A stretch of 64,000 nucleotides of DNA from Sediminibacterium ginsengisoli (GCF_900167075.1 NZ_FUWH01000009.1:70586-134585), one strand, 5' to 3'; shown: positions 26,615-35,671, numbered from the stretch's first letter. Notes: generated from the letters alone by a model not told the origin. Made by a program: numbers and translations.

Positions 26615-27031
26615 ATGAGCAGCGTTAAAAAACTACATACAAGCGGCCTGGTTGTGCTCCGTAACCGGAAGCTGCTCCTGGCTTTCAGCAATAAGAAAAA
26701 AGCATTTTACCTGCCGGGTGGCAAAACAGAGAATGACGAAACAGCTGAACTTTCGCTGATCAGGGAAATCCGCGAAGAACTCTCGCTGAACCTCGAACCA
26801 GGCATGCTGCATTATTACTGCCATATTTCCGCACCGGCTTACGGGGAAACGGAAGGCATACAAATGGAACAGGAATGTTTTTTATGTGATCTGCTGCAGG
26901 AGCCTGTTGCTGCTGCAGAGATCGGATCGATCCGTTATTTCAGCCTGGCCGATTATGAACAGGAACCCTGCCAGGTACCCGGGGTACTGCTCGTTTTCGA
27001 ACAATTGAAAAAAGATGATCTTGCAGATTAA
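26615..27031 (+). CDS. Nudix hydrolase
   Basis: The 138-aa protein carries the Nudix box GX5EX7REUXEEXGU: GKTENDE starting at Gly36, then REIREELSL at 50-58, with Ser replacing the last Gly. Nudix enzymes cleave a nucleoside diphosphate linked to another group; the substrate cannot be told. It is divergent from hmgA and 27 nt upstream of a phosphoesterase gene, so the two may be cotranscribed. Confidence 0.9.
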   Translation: MSSVKKLHTSGLVVLRNRKLLLAFSNKKKAFYLPGGKTENDETAELSLIREIREELSLNLEPGMLHYYCHISAPAYGETEGIQMEQECFLCDLLQEPVAAAEIGSIRYFSLADYEQEPCQVPGVLLVFEQLKKDDLAD

Positions 27032-27058
27032 CCTGCATCATTTTCAACAGCTTAATGT

Positions 27059-27553
27059 ATGATGAAGATCGGCCTGATATCTGATACGCACAGTTTTCTC
27101 GACGAAGCTGTATTCAGTCATTTTTCTGATTGTGATGAAATCTGGCACGCCGGTGATTTCGGCGATATGCAGGTAGCGGATGCATTACGCGCCTTCAAGC
27201 CATTACGCGGCGTTTATGGCAATATAGACGACAGGGAAATCAGGAACGAATATCCTGAACTACTGGAATGGAAATGTGAAGCCGTATCCGTTATGATGCT
27301 GCATATCGGCGGCTATCCGCCAAGGTACAATACACAGGCAAAAAAACTGATCAGGGAAAGAAAACCGCAACTTTTTATCAGCGGCCATTCCCATATCCTG
27401 CGCGTGATGTACGACCCGGCAGTGGAATGCCTATATATGAACCCGGGTGCTGCCGGCAGACAAGGCTGGCATACCATGCGCACGCTGATCCGCTTTGTGA
27501 TCGACGGGAAAGATATACGGGATTGCAGGATCATAGAATTAGGCAGGCGTTGA
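27059..27553 (+). CDS. YfcE/MJ0936-type metallophosphoesterase
   Basis: The 164-aa protein has all five calcineurin-like motifs: GLISDTHS (two metal ligands), HAGDFGD, GNIDD, an internal His, and GHSH near residue 118. Small YfcE-like proteins hydrolyse phosphodiesters with Mn. A second in-frame ATG follows the first (MMKIG), so the start may be one codon later. It follows the Nudix gene; the 28-bp tandem array begins just behind its stop. Confidence 0.92.
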   Translation: MMKIGLISDTHSFLDEAVFSHFSDCDEIWHAGDFGDMQVADALRAFKPLRGVYGNIDDREIRNEYPELLEWKCEAVSVMMLHIGGYPPRYNTQAKKLIRERKPQLFISGHSHILRVMYDPAVECLYMNPGAAGRQGWHTMRTLIRFVIDGKDIRDCRIIELGRR

Positions 27554-27555
27554 TT

Positions 27556-27700
27556 CGCAGAGTCCCCTTCGGGAGACATCTGCGAGGGGCATGTATGCGG
27601 GAGACATCTGCGAGGGACATGTATGCGGGAGACATCTGCGAGGGACATGTATGCGGGAGACGTCTGCACGGACAAGAATGCGGGAGACGTCTGTCTCACT
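27556..27700. repeat. 28-bp tandem array seeded by a palindromic element
   Basis: A 29-nt near-palindrome (27556-27584; ends CGCAGA and TCTGCG) is followed by tandem copies of a 28-bp unit that starts GGGAGACATCTGCGAGGGAC. Copies begin at 27571, 27599, 27627, 27655 and 27682 (the last diverged, 27 bp spacing). It lies between convergent genes. A single, solitary copy of the palindrome is at 61515-61542, so the element is dispersed. Confidence 0.88.
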
Positions 27701-27727
27701 TTCGGCCCTCTATCCTCCTATCTTCCA

Positions 27728-28456
27728 TCACACCAGATAATGCCTGATCCTCGTCATAAAACCATCACGGTAACCTGCACTTACGGGTAATACGGTACCC
27801 GCTACGGTAACACTTGCTGCATCGGCACTGCTGACATGGTTCATGTTCACGATATAAGAGTTGTGCACTCGCACAAAAGACGCCGGAAGCAACAGTGCCA
27901 TTTCCTTCATCCGCTTATAAACCAGTACTTTTTCTTTACCAGTATCGATGCGCAGGTATTCTTTCATGGCTTCTATATACCTGATCTCACTGAACTGTAT
28001 CTTGTGCAGCTGGCGGCCGCTTTTCACAAACATATGATCGGCACTGGTTTCTTCCGGTGCGGGTTCTGCAACAACACTACCCTCTCCTGCCGGTGCCGGC
28101 AATGAAGCACGCAATTTGCTGACTGCCTGCATAAACCGCCTGAAAGTAACGGGTTTGAGCAGGTAATCGATCACATGAAATTCAAAACTATCCAGCGCAT
28201 AATCCGAGTAGGCTGTAGTAAAAATGATCTTCTGATCGGGGGCAATCATGGCTGCCATTTCGAGTCCGCTCAGTAAAGGCATGTTGATATCGAGAAAGAT
28301 CACATCCACTTTATTGGTGGCCAGAAAAGCCAGTGCTTCTCCGGCATCGTAACAACAGGAACGGAGATCGAGCAGGGCCGTTTTGCCAATATGATCTTCC
28401 AGCAGCTGCATGGCATGCGGCTCATCTTCTACGATCATGCAGGTGATCCTGTTCAC
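27728..28456 (-). CDS. LytTR family response regulator
   Basis: The 242-aa protein has a receiver domain (acidic pocket EDE at 10-12, phospho-acceptor Asp56 in FLDINMP, FTTAYSDYALDSF and the conserved Lys in LLKP) and a C-terminal LytTR DNA-binding domain (MFVKSGRQLHKIQFSEIRYI; FVRVHNSYIVN). It overlaps the kinase gene by 4 nt. It regulates genes by binding direct repeats; the targets are unknown, though the divergent pair at 29659-31196 is a candidate. Confidence 0.94.
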   Translation of the reverse strand: MNRITCMIVEDEPHAMQLLEDHIGKTALLDLRSCCYDAGEALAFLATNKVDVIFLDINMPLLSGLEMAAMIAPDQKIIFTTAYSDYALDSFEFHVIDYLLKPVTFRRFMQAVSKLRASLPAPAGEGSVVAEPAPEETSADHMFVKSGRQLHKIQFSEIRYIEAMKEYLRIDTGKEKVLVYKRMKEMALLLPASFVRVHNSYIVNMNHVSSADAASVTVAGTVLPVSAGYRDGFMTRIRHYLV

Positions 28457-29472
28457 AACGGAAAGTTTAAGTAAGAAAAATGATGCTGACCTTTTACCGA
28501 CGTTTCCAGCGAAAAATCCGGCCCGTATAAAAGTTCCAGCCGGCTGCGCAGGTTGCTTAATCCCAAGCCGCCTGTCTGCCCGTTTACCGGCAGTTGCAGG
28601 TAAAGATTTTCAACTGTGATATACAACCGTTTGTCTTTTCGTTCAACCGTCAGTTCTATAAAATTATCTTCCCTGCGTTTATCAATGCCATGTTTGAACA
28701 CATTTTCCACCAGCGGTATCAGTAACATCGGCGGTACGGATACCTGGCTGAGTATTTCTTCATTTACATTAAGTGAGATCCGCATCGGATAACGCATGCG
28801 CATTTCTTCCAGGTTGATATAATTGCGGATGAACAGCAATTCATCTTTCAGTTCGATCTGCTGCTTCGGCGCCTCGTCTACAAAATAACGCATGATATCG
28901 GACAGCTTTTCCAGCAATGCTGCCGTTGCAGGTGATTCTCGTTGCGCTATAAAATAAATGTTGTTCAGGGTATTGAAGAGAAAATGCGGCTGTACCTGTG
29001 CTTTCAGCAAACCCAGTTCAGCTTCGGCCTGTTTCTTCTGCAGCTGCTCCTGCTTCTGGCGCAGCCTGAAATACCTGAGGGTGATGTAGAACAGCACACT
29101 TGCAAAATAGATCAGCGCCATAGACGTGAAGGACGATAATACATTGCTCCATTTAAAAGGTTCCGGCTTCTTTGCGTAAAATGTATTGTAGATGGTGGTC
29201 AAAGCTGTGTACTTATATGCGGCAACAATACCAAGCATCAGCAATACGAGCAGCACATAGACCAGTCTTCGTTTCCGTTCATAAAACACCGGTATCAGTA
29301 CCAGGGCATTGAGGTAAACCACGCATACATTGGCAGAGACATTGATGGCCGAGTAGCTGAGTGCCTGTGATAATACATCATACTGGAGCAGCGACAATAC
29401 ATTGATCGCAAACAATAACAGCCAGATCATCCATTGGATCCGGCCCAGTGGCAGTTGCTTCTGTTCCGTCAT
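28453..29472 (-). CDS. LytS/YehU-type sensor histidine kinase
   Basis: The 339-aa protein has four membrane helices (residues about 12-30, 42-62, 70-90, 112-132) with little periplasmic sequence, a short coiled coil (RQKQEQLQKKQAEAELGLLK) and a His_kinase domain with phospho-acceptor His163 in QPHFLFNTLNN, then N-box (PLVENVFKHGI) and G-box (GGLGLSNLRSRL). It pairs with the LytTR regulator, overlapping it by 4 nt. A TATTTTTG -7 element ends 5 nt before the start codon. Confidence 0.94.
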   Translation of the reverse strand: MTEQKQLPLGRIQWMIWLLLFAINVLSLLQYDVLSQALSYSAINVSANVCVVYLNALVLIPVFYERKRRLVYVLLVLLMLGIVAAYKYTALTTIYNTFYAKKPEPFKWSNVLSSFTSMALIYFASVLFYITLRYFRLRQKQEQLQKKQAEAELGLLKAQVQPHFLFNTLNNIYFIAQRESPATAALLEKLSDIMRYFVDEAPKQQIELKDELLFIRNYINLEEMRMRYPMRISLNVNEEILSQVSVPPMLLIPLVENVFKHGIDKRREDNFIELTVERKDKRLYITVENLYLQLPVNGQTGGLGLSNLRSRLELLYGPDFSLETSVKGQHHFSYLNFPL

Positions 29473-29477
29473 AATTT

Positions 29478-29485
29478 CAAAAATA
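29478..29485 (-). promoter_or_regulatory. -7 element (TATTTTTG) 5 nt upstream of the kinase start codon
   Basis: CAAAAATA on the plus strand reads TATTTTTG on the minus strand, a full match to TAnnTTTG. No clear -33 TTG is seen. Transcription from it would start at or next to the ATG at 29472, giving a nearly leaderless mRNA. Confidence 0.4.
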
Positions 29486-29658
29486 GTTATTCAGCACAGG
29501 GTAATGCATGCAGTTTCAACCGATGGGCCTGATTTTTAAACCGATGACCGGATTAAAAAAATCATTCATTGTATTGAACGAAAACTTCCATCCATTGAAT
29601 GAACAAGCATGCATTTAAAGATACAGTCCAATTTCGGTATTCATTAATACCCTACTTT

Positions 29659-30426
29659 ATGAAAAAACTGATCCCTGCAGTATGTTTACTGCTCAGCACA
29701 TTTTCACTCAAAGCTTCGGATACCGTGTATGTGAAAGCTTCCGATCTGAATACCCGCGTATTGATACCCGGCACCCACCGCTGGCTTGTTTATTTTAAAA
29801 TGGGCAAAGACAGTACCCGCAAACTCTATTCGCTGTGGACCCGCAAAATTGATCTGCTTCAGTACGAAGGCCGTAATGCGATCAGTGTTACTCAGGAATG
29901 GGAAGACAAAGACAGTGTAAGCCATACTGCTTATACGGTATGCGACAGTAAAGATTTCTCTACGCTGTACCACGAGAGCTGGTGGAAACAGACCGGTAAG
30001 GCAACTTTCGATTTCCTGAAAAAAGAAATGACGATCGGCGGTAAAAAAACGGATGCTGCCGATAAAGATTCCGTGAACCTGAAACGTTTCTCTGCCTTCA
30101 CCAAAGCCACAGGCGAGTATTTCCTGAACTGGCACCTCGATCTGGAAGTGTTTCCACAGCTGCCGTTCCGCAATAACACCACGTTCATGATCAACTATTA
30201 CGATCCGGGTTTCAGTGCACCACAAAAAGTGCCCTATACCGTTACAGGAAGTGCTGCGCTTACCGGTTATGATCAGCAGAAAGTGGACTGCTGGCTGCTG
30301 GAACACAACAGCAAGAACAATCATGAAGTATTCTGGATCAGCAAGAAAACCCGTGAGGTACTGAAACTGGAGCAGGAGTTTGCCGGACGTTACAGGTATA
30401 AGATCAAACTCGGTTTCAGTATGTAA
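29659..30426 (+). CDS. Secreted protein of unknown function, DUF3108-like
   Basis: From ATG 29659 the protein is 255 aa with a signal peptide (MKKLIPAVCLLLSTFSLKAS); an upstream in-frame start at 29599 would bury it. The body is beta-rich with a pattern seen in DUF3108-like periplasmic proteins (VFWISKKTREVLKLEQEFAG near the end). The assignment to DUF3108 is tentative. It is followed 32 nt later by a gene of similar size and layout, possibly a distant paralogue, and is divergent from the two-component system. Confidence 0.6.
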   Translation: MKKLIPAVCLLLSTFSLKASDTVYVKASDLNTRVLIPGTHRWLVYFKMGKDSTRKLYSLWTRKIDLLQYEGRNAISVTQEWEDKDSVSHTAYTVCDSKDFSTLYHESWWKQTGKATFDFLKKEMTIGGKKTDAADKDSVNLKRFSAFTKATGEYFLNWHLDLEVFPQLPFRNNTTFMINYYDPGFSAPQKVPYTVTGSAALTGYDQQKVDCWLLEHNSKNNHEVFWISKKTREVLKLEQEFAGRYRYKIKLGFSM

Positions 30427-30458
30427 TAACAAAACAGTTCATTCCAATCATTCACTCC

Positions 30459-31196
30459 ATGAAATATCTTTTATTCTTCCTGTTGACGCCGTTGTTCAGC
30501 ATAGCAGGCAAAACAGATACGCTACACCTGGGGCAGACTCTGCCTTTACGCAACATACAGCCGCAACAATCGCAATACCTGCTGTACTGGGAAATGCCCG
30601 ACGGCAAGACAAAATTTGTTGCGCTTGAAACAAGAACGGTAAGTACTATAACGCTTGCGGGTAAAGCTGTTTACATCTTTATCCAGCAATACAGTAATGA
30701 GAAAGGTACCGATTACGATACCAGCTTTTTCGATGCCAAAACGTTGATGCCTCTGCAATACCGGTCCGATATTGCCAGTGCCGGGTATAAGGAGTCGATA
30801 GATTTCAACGGCACATCGGTTCGTACTACTATTCGTTATGCCGATTCGGTAATCCGGCAAGACAAAGAAGTTCCGCTTTCCCTGCTCGCTCCTATGGAAG
30901 ACCTGATCTTTTCTTTATTACCATTGAAAGAAGGTTACCAGGCCACCTACCGGTCACTAAATCCCGGTAAGAATCATTTTGAGTTCTTTACTTCTCTGCA
31001 GGTGACCGGGTCAGATACACTTGTTCTTCCAGATCATACTTTACTGCCCTGCTGGAAGGTTACATCGGGGAAAGGTCCATCCATGTCGGTGATCTGGTAT
31101 TCAAAAAAAGACCAGCAGTTTATCCGCCGTGAATTCCGCAATGCAAAAGGTGTTTTTAAGAAAGTGATGCTTTTCAATACTATTCAACTGCCCTAA
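30459..31196 (+). CDS. Secreted protein of unknown function, DUF3108-like
   Basis: The 245-aa protein has a signal peptide (MKYLLFFLLTPLFSIAGKTD) and a beta-rich body ending SMSVIWYSKKDQQFIRREFR, the same terminal pattern (a W-Y/I-S-K-K motif before the last strands) as the upstream gene's VFWISKKTREV. The two genes are probably a cotranscribed pair of related proteins, ended by the strong terminator at 31201. No enzyme motif is visible. Confidence 0.6.
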   Translation: MKYLLFFLLTPLFSIAGKTDTLHLGQTLPLRNIQPQQSQYLLYWEMPDGKTKFVALETRTVSTITLAGKAVYIFIQQYSNEKGTDYDTSFFDAKTLMPLQYRSDIASAGYKESIDFNGTSVRTTIRYADSVIRQDKEVPLSLLAPMEDLIFSLLPLKEGYQATYRSLNPGKNHFEFFTSLQVTGSDTLVLPDHTLLPCWKVTSGKGPSMSVIWYSKKDQQFIRREFRNAKGVFKKVMLFNTIQLP

Positions 31197-31200
31197 TGAA

Positions 31201-31231
31201 GAATGCCGGCGCTGGGCGCCGGCATTCTTTT
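31201..31231 (+). terminator. Strong intrinsic terminator
   Basis: GAATGCCGGCGC (31201-31212), loop TGG, GCGCCGGCATTC (31216-31227), then TTTTAT. A perfect 12-bp stem five bases after the stop of the plus-strand gene. Confidence 0.92.
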
Positions 31232-31253
31232 ATAACAATTGTGCTGTTAGCGA

Positions 31254-32612
31254 TTAATAGTATTTCAGCTTCATTTCCACCCTTCTGTTCAGCGCACGGC
31301 CTTTTGCAGTCTTGTTATCTGCGATCGGCCTGCTTGATGCGAAACCAGCGGACGTCATACGGGATTCATCAACACCTGCTTTAGACAGGTAATCAAATAC
31401 CGCTTTCGCACGTTTTTCGCTCAATGGCACGTTGATCTTGTCGCCACCGGTAATATCGGTATGACCTTCAATATCCAGTTTCAGTGCTTTGTCTTCGGCC
31501 AGGATAGCAGCAACTTCATCCAGCGCCTTGAATGATTTAGGCATCAGTTTATCGCTGTTGGTTACAAAGAAGATATTCTTCGCGCTGGTATTCACTTTCT
31601 TGGTCACTTCTTCTTTTACAACAGGGCAACCGTAGTTTTCTTTTGTACCCGGCACATCAGGGCAACGATCTTCTTCATCGTTTACGCCATCGTTATCCCT
31701 GTCTGGTACAGGACAACCCTGGTAACGTGCCACGCCTTTAACGGTAGGGCATTTATCATCTTCATCGTTGATGCCATCGCCATCGGTGTCAGGAACAGGA
31801 CAACCATCGTATTTAGCGGTTCCTTTAACGGTAGGACATTTATCGTTTTCGTCATTGATGCCATCGCCATCGGTATCAGGAACAGGGCAACCATTGTATT
31901 TGGCTGTACCCGGTACATCAGGGCATTTATCCTGGGTATCAGGAATACCATCGCCATCCCTGTCGGTTACAACCGGTGGCGGCGGAGGCGGTGGGGTTAC
32001 AACTACCGGTGCTGGTTTTTTGCTGGTAAGCGGGGAAGCAACACCGAAAGAATAGGTCAGGTAGTTAACAGCGAGTGATGAAACGGCTGCCTTGTAAGTC
32101 ATCTGGGCATTCAGGAAAGTTCCTTCGCCGATGTTGAACTGCAGACCTGCACCGGCTGGTGCATATGCTGCAAAATAGGTACCGCCATACATAGAGGCAC
32201 CGATACCGAACCTCAGGTAAGGCACCATGAAGTATTTATCGGATAATAATTTAACGTTCACATTCGCATCTGTTTCAAGCAGGAAGCGGCTGTTATTCGA
32301 TTGCTGGATTCCGGATTTAGCGTAGAAAGGATACTTGGTGAATGAACCGCCAAGTGTAGCCATAAAATCAAGATGGTCTGTAATTCCTTCGAAATACTGG
32401 ATGCTCAGACCGGGGCTCATATCCCGGAGCTTGGTCCATTGCTTGTTATTAAATACAGATCCGATGGAGCTTTTCTCAATGGCTGCAACCGTGTTCATGT
32501 CCTGTAAAATAAAATTGATCCCCAGAGTGGGTCTTTTTTTATAAACAGAAACCTGTGAAAATGAAGCAGCAGCCAGTGCAAGTGCAATTGTAGACAAGAA
32601 CATTTTCTTCAT
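31254..32612 (-). CDS. OmpA family protein with thrombospondin type-3 repeats
   Basis: The 452-aa protein has a signal peptide (to about residue 20), an N-terminal barrel-like region (21-195), a Pro-rich hinge (207-213), four Ca-binding TSP3 repeats with DTDGDGINDENDKCP-type loops (217-331, eight Cys), and a C-terminal OmpA peptidoglycan-binding domain (343-452; GHTD at 383-386, NRRVE at 442-446). It anchors the outer membrane to the wall. Probably a major protein, given the CAAAAGTA (-7) element at 32636-32643 and codon choice. Monocistronic. Confidence 0.95.
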   Translation of the reverse strand: MKKMFLSTIALALAAASFSQVSVYKKRPTLGINFILQDMNTVAAIEKSSIGSVFNNKQWTKLRDMSPGLSIQYFEGITDHLDFMATLGGSFTKYPFYAKSGIQQSNNSRFLLETDANVNVKLLSDKYFMVPYLRFGIGASMYGGTYFAAYAPAGAGLQFNIGEGTFLNAQMTYKAAVSSLAVNYLTYSFGVASPLTSKKPAPVVVTPPPPPPPVVTDRDGDGIPDTQDKCPDVPGTAKYNGCPVPDTDGDGINDENDKCPTVKGTAKYDGCPVPDTDGDGINDEDDKCPTVKGVARYQGCPVPDRDNDGVNDEEDRCPDVPGTKENYGCPVVKEEVTKKVNTSAKNIFFVTNSDKLMPKSFKALDEVAAILAEDKALKLDIEGHTDITGGDKINVPLSEKRAKAVFDYLSKAGVDESRMTSAGFASSRPIADNKTAKGRALNRRVEMKLKYY

Positions 32613-32635
32613 ACAGAAGTTTTTAGTTATGAATA

Positions 32636-32643
32636 CAAAAGTA
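32636..32643 (-). promoter_or_regulatory. -7 element of the OmpA-like gene
   Basis: Read on the minus strand this is TACTTTTG, matching TAnnTTTG, 23 nt before the start codon. The -33 region 19 nt upstream reads TTA instead of TTG. Confidence 0.45.
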
Positions 32644-32690
32644 CAGGCATTAACTCATTTTTAATAATTATCCTATATCTTGTTTTGCAC

Positions 32691-33143
32691 CTAGTCTATG
32701 GTGCCTGCCGGAACCTCCTCCACTTTTACCTTGGTGAGGCCTTTTTTCATGAAGTCGAGCGCTTTTGCAGCAGCGCGGCTGAGGTCTACTACCCGGCCTT
32801 TTTTCTTCATTCTCGGGTGCATGCGGTCGTTGATGCGTACAATAACAGAATTCCCGTTATTCAGATTGGTAACACGTACCCAGGTATTCAGCGGCATATG
32901 ATTGCTGGCAGCTGTGAACTTGCTGTTACGGAAGGTCTCACCCGTGGCGGTTTTGGTACCGTCGAGGTGAGCGCTGTAAAAGCTGGCAATGCCCATATAT
33001 GTTTTAGTAACTACGGGCGGAGCAACATTAAAATATTCCGGCGCCAGGCAGTAAGAGGTATCGCCGGCCGACGGCAGCTGCTGCGCCTGTAAGCCGGTAA
33101 TGCCCAAAAAGATGGCAACAAGAAGAGAAATGATTCCTTTCAT
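32691..33143 (-). CDS. rlpA: RlpA-like septal ring lytic transglycosylase family protein
   Basis: The 150-aa protein has a signal peptide (MKGIISLLVAIFLGITGLQA) and an RlpA double-psi beta-barrel (GIASFYSAHLDGTKTATGE; VRVTNLNNGNSVIVRINDR; VDLSRAAAKAL). In RlpA the corresponding acidic residue cleaves denuded glycan strands at the septum. The SPOR domain of longer RlpA proteins is absent, as in many Bacteroidota. Same strand as the ompA-like gene, 78 nt upstream of it. Confidence 0.9.
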   Translation of the reverse strand: MKGIISLLVAIFLGITGLQAQQLPSAGDTSYCLAPEYFNVAPPVVTKTYMGIASFYSAHLDGTKTATGETFRNSKFTAASNHMPLNTWVRVTNLNNGNSVIVRINDRMHPRMKKKGRVVDLSRAAAKALDFMKKGLTKVKVEEVPAGTID

Positions 33144-33178
33144 AATTATATTAACTTCAGGCCTTCAGTGAACTTCCG

Positions 33179-33237
33179 GCCTGCAAGTTTTGGTTTGTAA
33201 GCATTTTCAGCCTGCGGGCTTAAAACTTCTTGCAGGC
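33179..33237. repeat. Imperfect inverted repeat upstream of rlpA
   Basis: GCCTGCAAGTTTT (33179-33191) and AAAACTTCTTGCAGGC (33222-33237) can pair with a 3-nt bulge, and the loop itself contains AGCC-TGC-GGGCT. It lies in the intergenic region between rlpA and the plus-strand lipoprotein gene; function unknown. Confidence 0.4.
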
Positions 33238-33303
33238 TTGCCAAACACCATGCCAAAATAGAGGTTAATTTCTTAAAATTTCAATTCGATTAAAAATAAT
33301 TAA

Positions 33304-34344
33304 TTGATTATCAATATGTTAATAAAAACACCCTCTGATCGAAGAACTAATTCCGGGGTTTGGAATGGCTGGCAGCGGCTGTTTATAGCTGTATTTTTCC
33401 TGGCGGGTGTGTTGGTTTTCCAAGGTTGCGGGGCACGCCAAAAAGTCTCATCTCCCCCACAGGCAACTGAAATCCGGCTGGATAATCCGGTAAATCAGGT
33501 GATCATAAAAATTGATCTGCCGGTAATGGACCCTGCAAAAAGCACTACACTGGTGTTTTTTGCGCTGCCCAATGGTAATAGTATTGAATGGACCGAGGGT
33601 AAGAAAATGGTTGCGGGAGACGACTGGCATTATGATATCCAGCATATCGGTGCCCAGACAAGATACCTCAGGCAGGTAATGAAAGACCAAAACCTGGTAA
33701 CAGTTTACCTGGCCAACCGGCTTAAAAGCTGGCCTGCCTGGAAAAGGCAAACACCCAACGGACCGGCAGAGATCAGGCGTATTGTTGATTCAGTTACGGG
33801 TATGTTCACGGCTTACCAGCCATCGGTTGTACTGAATAGTCATAGTGGCGGCAGTTTTATTTTCGGTTATATAGATGCAGTGAAAACCATTCCTGATATC
33901 GTGGAGCGCATCTGTTTTATAGACAGTGATTATGGTTATGAAGATTCAATGCATACCGGCAAACTGGTTCAGTGGCTGAGTGCTTCGGAAAAACATCACC
34001 TGAATGTACTCGCTTACAATGACAGTGTGGTGATCTATAACGGCAAGCCGCTTGTGAGCCCTACAGGGGGCACCTGGTACAGGAGCAAACTGATGCAGCA
34101 ACGTTTAAGCAATAGTTTTCGCTTTGAGCATTCAGCCGATACCGCATTCAGCCGTTTTATCTCACCGGACAAAAGAATTGTCTTTTTACTGAAAGAAAAT
34201 CCCGAAGGCAAAATCTATCACACCGAACAGGTGGCCAGGAATGGCTTTATCCATACCCTGCTCAGCGGTACAAAATATGAAAAGAAAGCAGGTTACAGTT
34301 ATTGGGGCAACCGTGTATATGATGCATTCATCAGCGATAAATAA
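33304..34344 (+). CDS. Putative lipoprotein with alpha/beta-hydrolase-like motif
   Basis: The 346-aa protein has an N-terminal hydrophobic stretch (LFIAVFFLAGVLVFQGCGAR) with a possible lipobox Cys near residue 42. The middle contains NSHSGGSFIFGYID, a nucleophile-elbow-like SHSGG (GxSxG variant with the first Gly replaced), and GFIHTLL near the end gives a possible catalytic His. This suggests a serine hydrolase of the alpha/beta fold, but no family was recognised. The first ATG may be too early; alternatives lie at residue 5. It stands alone, convergent with the DUF77 gene. Confidence 0.6.
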   Translation: MIINMLIKTPSDRRTNSGVWNGWQRLFIAVFFLAGVLVFQGCGARQKVSSPPQATEIRLDNPVNQVIIKIDLPVMDPAKSTTLVFFALPNGNSIEWTEGKKMVAGDDWHYDIQHIGAQTRYLRQVMKDQNLVTVYLANRLKSWPAWKRQTPNGPAEIRRIVDSVTGMFTAYQPSVVLNSHSGGSFIFGYIDAVKTIPDIVERICFIDSDYGYEDSMHTGKLVQWLSASEKHHLNVLAYNDSVVIYNGKPLVSPTGGTWYRSKLMQQRLSNSFRFEHSADTAFSRFISPDKRIVFLLKENPEGKIYHTEQVARNGFIHTLLSGTKYEKKAGYSYWGNRVYDAFISDK

Positions 34345-34346
34345 AA

Positions 34347-34649
34347 TTACCGGTACTTATCCGTTTTTTCATCTGCGGTCATATCCCCTGCAGAACGGAT
34401 CTGGATCTGCAGGCTGGTGATCCATTCAGGACAGCCGCGGTTACACAGGTGTTCATTTACATCCCCTATCACTTTCATAACTTCCGCATAGGTTCCTTCC
34501 AGTACTGTTGCAAACGGACCTATATCATGCCTGATACCTGAAAGGCGTATGATATCGATGGCTTCATCCACCCATTCGTACGGATGCCTGTCTGTGGTAA
34601 GCGGTAGTAACTGAATGGATGCGTTAACGAGGAAGTTATGCATATGCAA
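34347..34649 (-). CDS. DUF77/MTH1187 family thiamine-binding protein
   Basis: The 100-aa protein matches the MTH1187/YkoF-like fold (VNASIQLLPLTTDRHPYEWV; ATVLEGTYAEVMKVIGDVNE). Members are ferredoxin-like and some bind thiamine or its pyrimidine. It is the last gene of the aromatic operon, starting 6 nt after aroC; its role there is unknown. Two in-frame ATG codons at the start (MHMHN) leave the exact start open by two codons. Confidence 0.85.
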   Translation of the reverse strand: MHMHNFLVNASIQLLPLTTDRHPYEWVDEAIDIIRLSGIRHDIGPFATVLEGTYAEVMKVIGDVNEHLCNRGCPEWITSLQIQIRSAGDMTADEKTDKYR

Positions 34650-34655
34650 TAATGA

Positions 34656-35663
34656 TTAGGATGGTTGAACAGGATTCACCCTGCTGAGCTTTTGTTCCAG
34701 CAGCATCAGGTCTGCAAGTACCATAGCTGTCACTGCTTCCAGCACTACCGGTACTCTCAGGGCAATGCAGAGATCATGCCTGCCTTTTACTGAAAACGAT
34801 TCTATATTGCCGGTTTCCCGGTTCCAGGTATGCTGCTCTTTGGGTGTAGACGATGTGGGTTTCACCGCTATACGGAATACCAGCGGGTTTCCATTGGTGA
34901 TACCGCCTACTACCCCGCCTGAGTGATTGGTTGCCGTAGTACCTGCTGCGTCGGTAATAGCATCATTGTGATCTGTACCGAACATGCGGGCTGCGGCAAA
35001 ACCGGTTCCGAACTCTATTCCGCGTATGGCCGGGATGGCGAATACAGCATGACTGATCAGTGATTCAACCGAGTCGAAGAAATGCTCGCCGAGACCAACA
35101 GGCAATCCTTTTACAGTGCATTCCACAATCCCGCCGATACTGTCTTTCGCATCGATCGCTTTCTGCAATCCTTTTTCGATATCAGTTTCACCACCAACTT
35201 CCAGGATTGTTGATTCAACTGTAATACCAGCCAGCAGTTTCTTTGCAATTACACCGGCTGCTACCAGTGCAACCGTAAGCCGGCCGCTGAAATGGCCGCC
35301 GCCTCTGAAATCTTCATAACCGCCATATTTCGCGTGCGCTGTAAAATCTGCATGACCGGGACGGGGTACCGCGCGTTGCTTTTCATAATCGCCGCTGCGC
35401 GTATTATTGTTGGCGAAGAGAATTGTAACCGGTGCGCCGGTAGTATGTCCATTGAACAGGCCACTTTTAAATTCCGGCAGATCGTCTTCCTTACGCGGTG
35501 TTGTTCCTTTCTGTAATCCGCCTTTGCGGCGTTCGATATCCGTAACAAAATCCGCTGCGTCGAGCGGCAGTCCTGCGGGGCAGCCATCGATCACAATTCC
35601 GGCACAATGGCCATGCGATTCGCCAAGGATATGTACACGAAATAAACGTCCGAATGAATTCAT
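34656..35663 (-). CDS. aroC: Chorismate synthase
   Basis: The 335-aa protein has GESHG near residue 14, RPGHADFTAHAKYG and RGGGHFSGRLT, which bind FMN and EPSP. It makes chorismate from EPSP using reduced FMN. Slightly shorter than the usual 350-390 aa but all motifs are intact. It follows aroA by 8 nt in the aromatic operon. Confidence 0.97.
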   Translation of the reverse strand: MNSFGRLFRVHILGESHGHCAGIVIDGCPAGLPLDAADFVTDIERRKGGLQKGTTPRKEDDLPEFKSGLFNGHTTGAPVTILFANNNTRSGDYEKQRAVPRPGHADFTAHAKYGGYEDFRGGGHFSGRLTVALVAAGVIAKKLLAGITVESTILEVGGETDIEKGLQKAIDAKDSIGGIVECTVKGLPVGLGEHFFDSVESLISHAVFAIPAIRGIEFGTGFAAARMFGTDHNDAITDAAGTTATNHSGGVVGGITNGNPLVFRIAVKPTSSTPKEQHTWNRETGNIESFSVKGRHDLCIALRVPVVLEAVTAMVLADLMLLEQKLSRVNPVQPS

Positions 35664-35671
35664 ATTCTTAT

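Noticed and set aside
27571-27700. CRISPR-like regular repeats of 28 bp
   Set aside because: Copies are directly adjacent without spacers and no cas gene is near; it is a tandem array.
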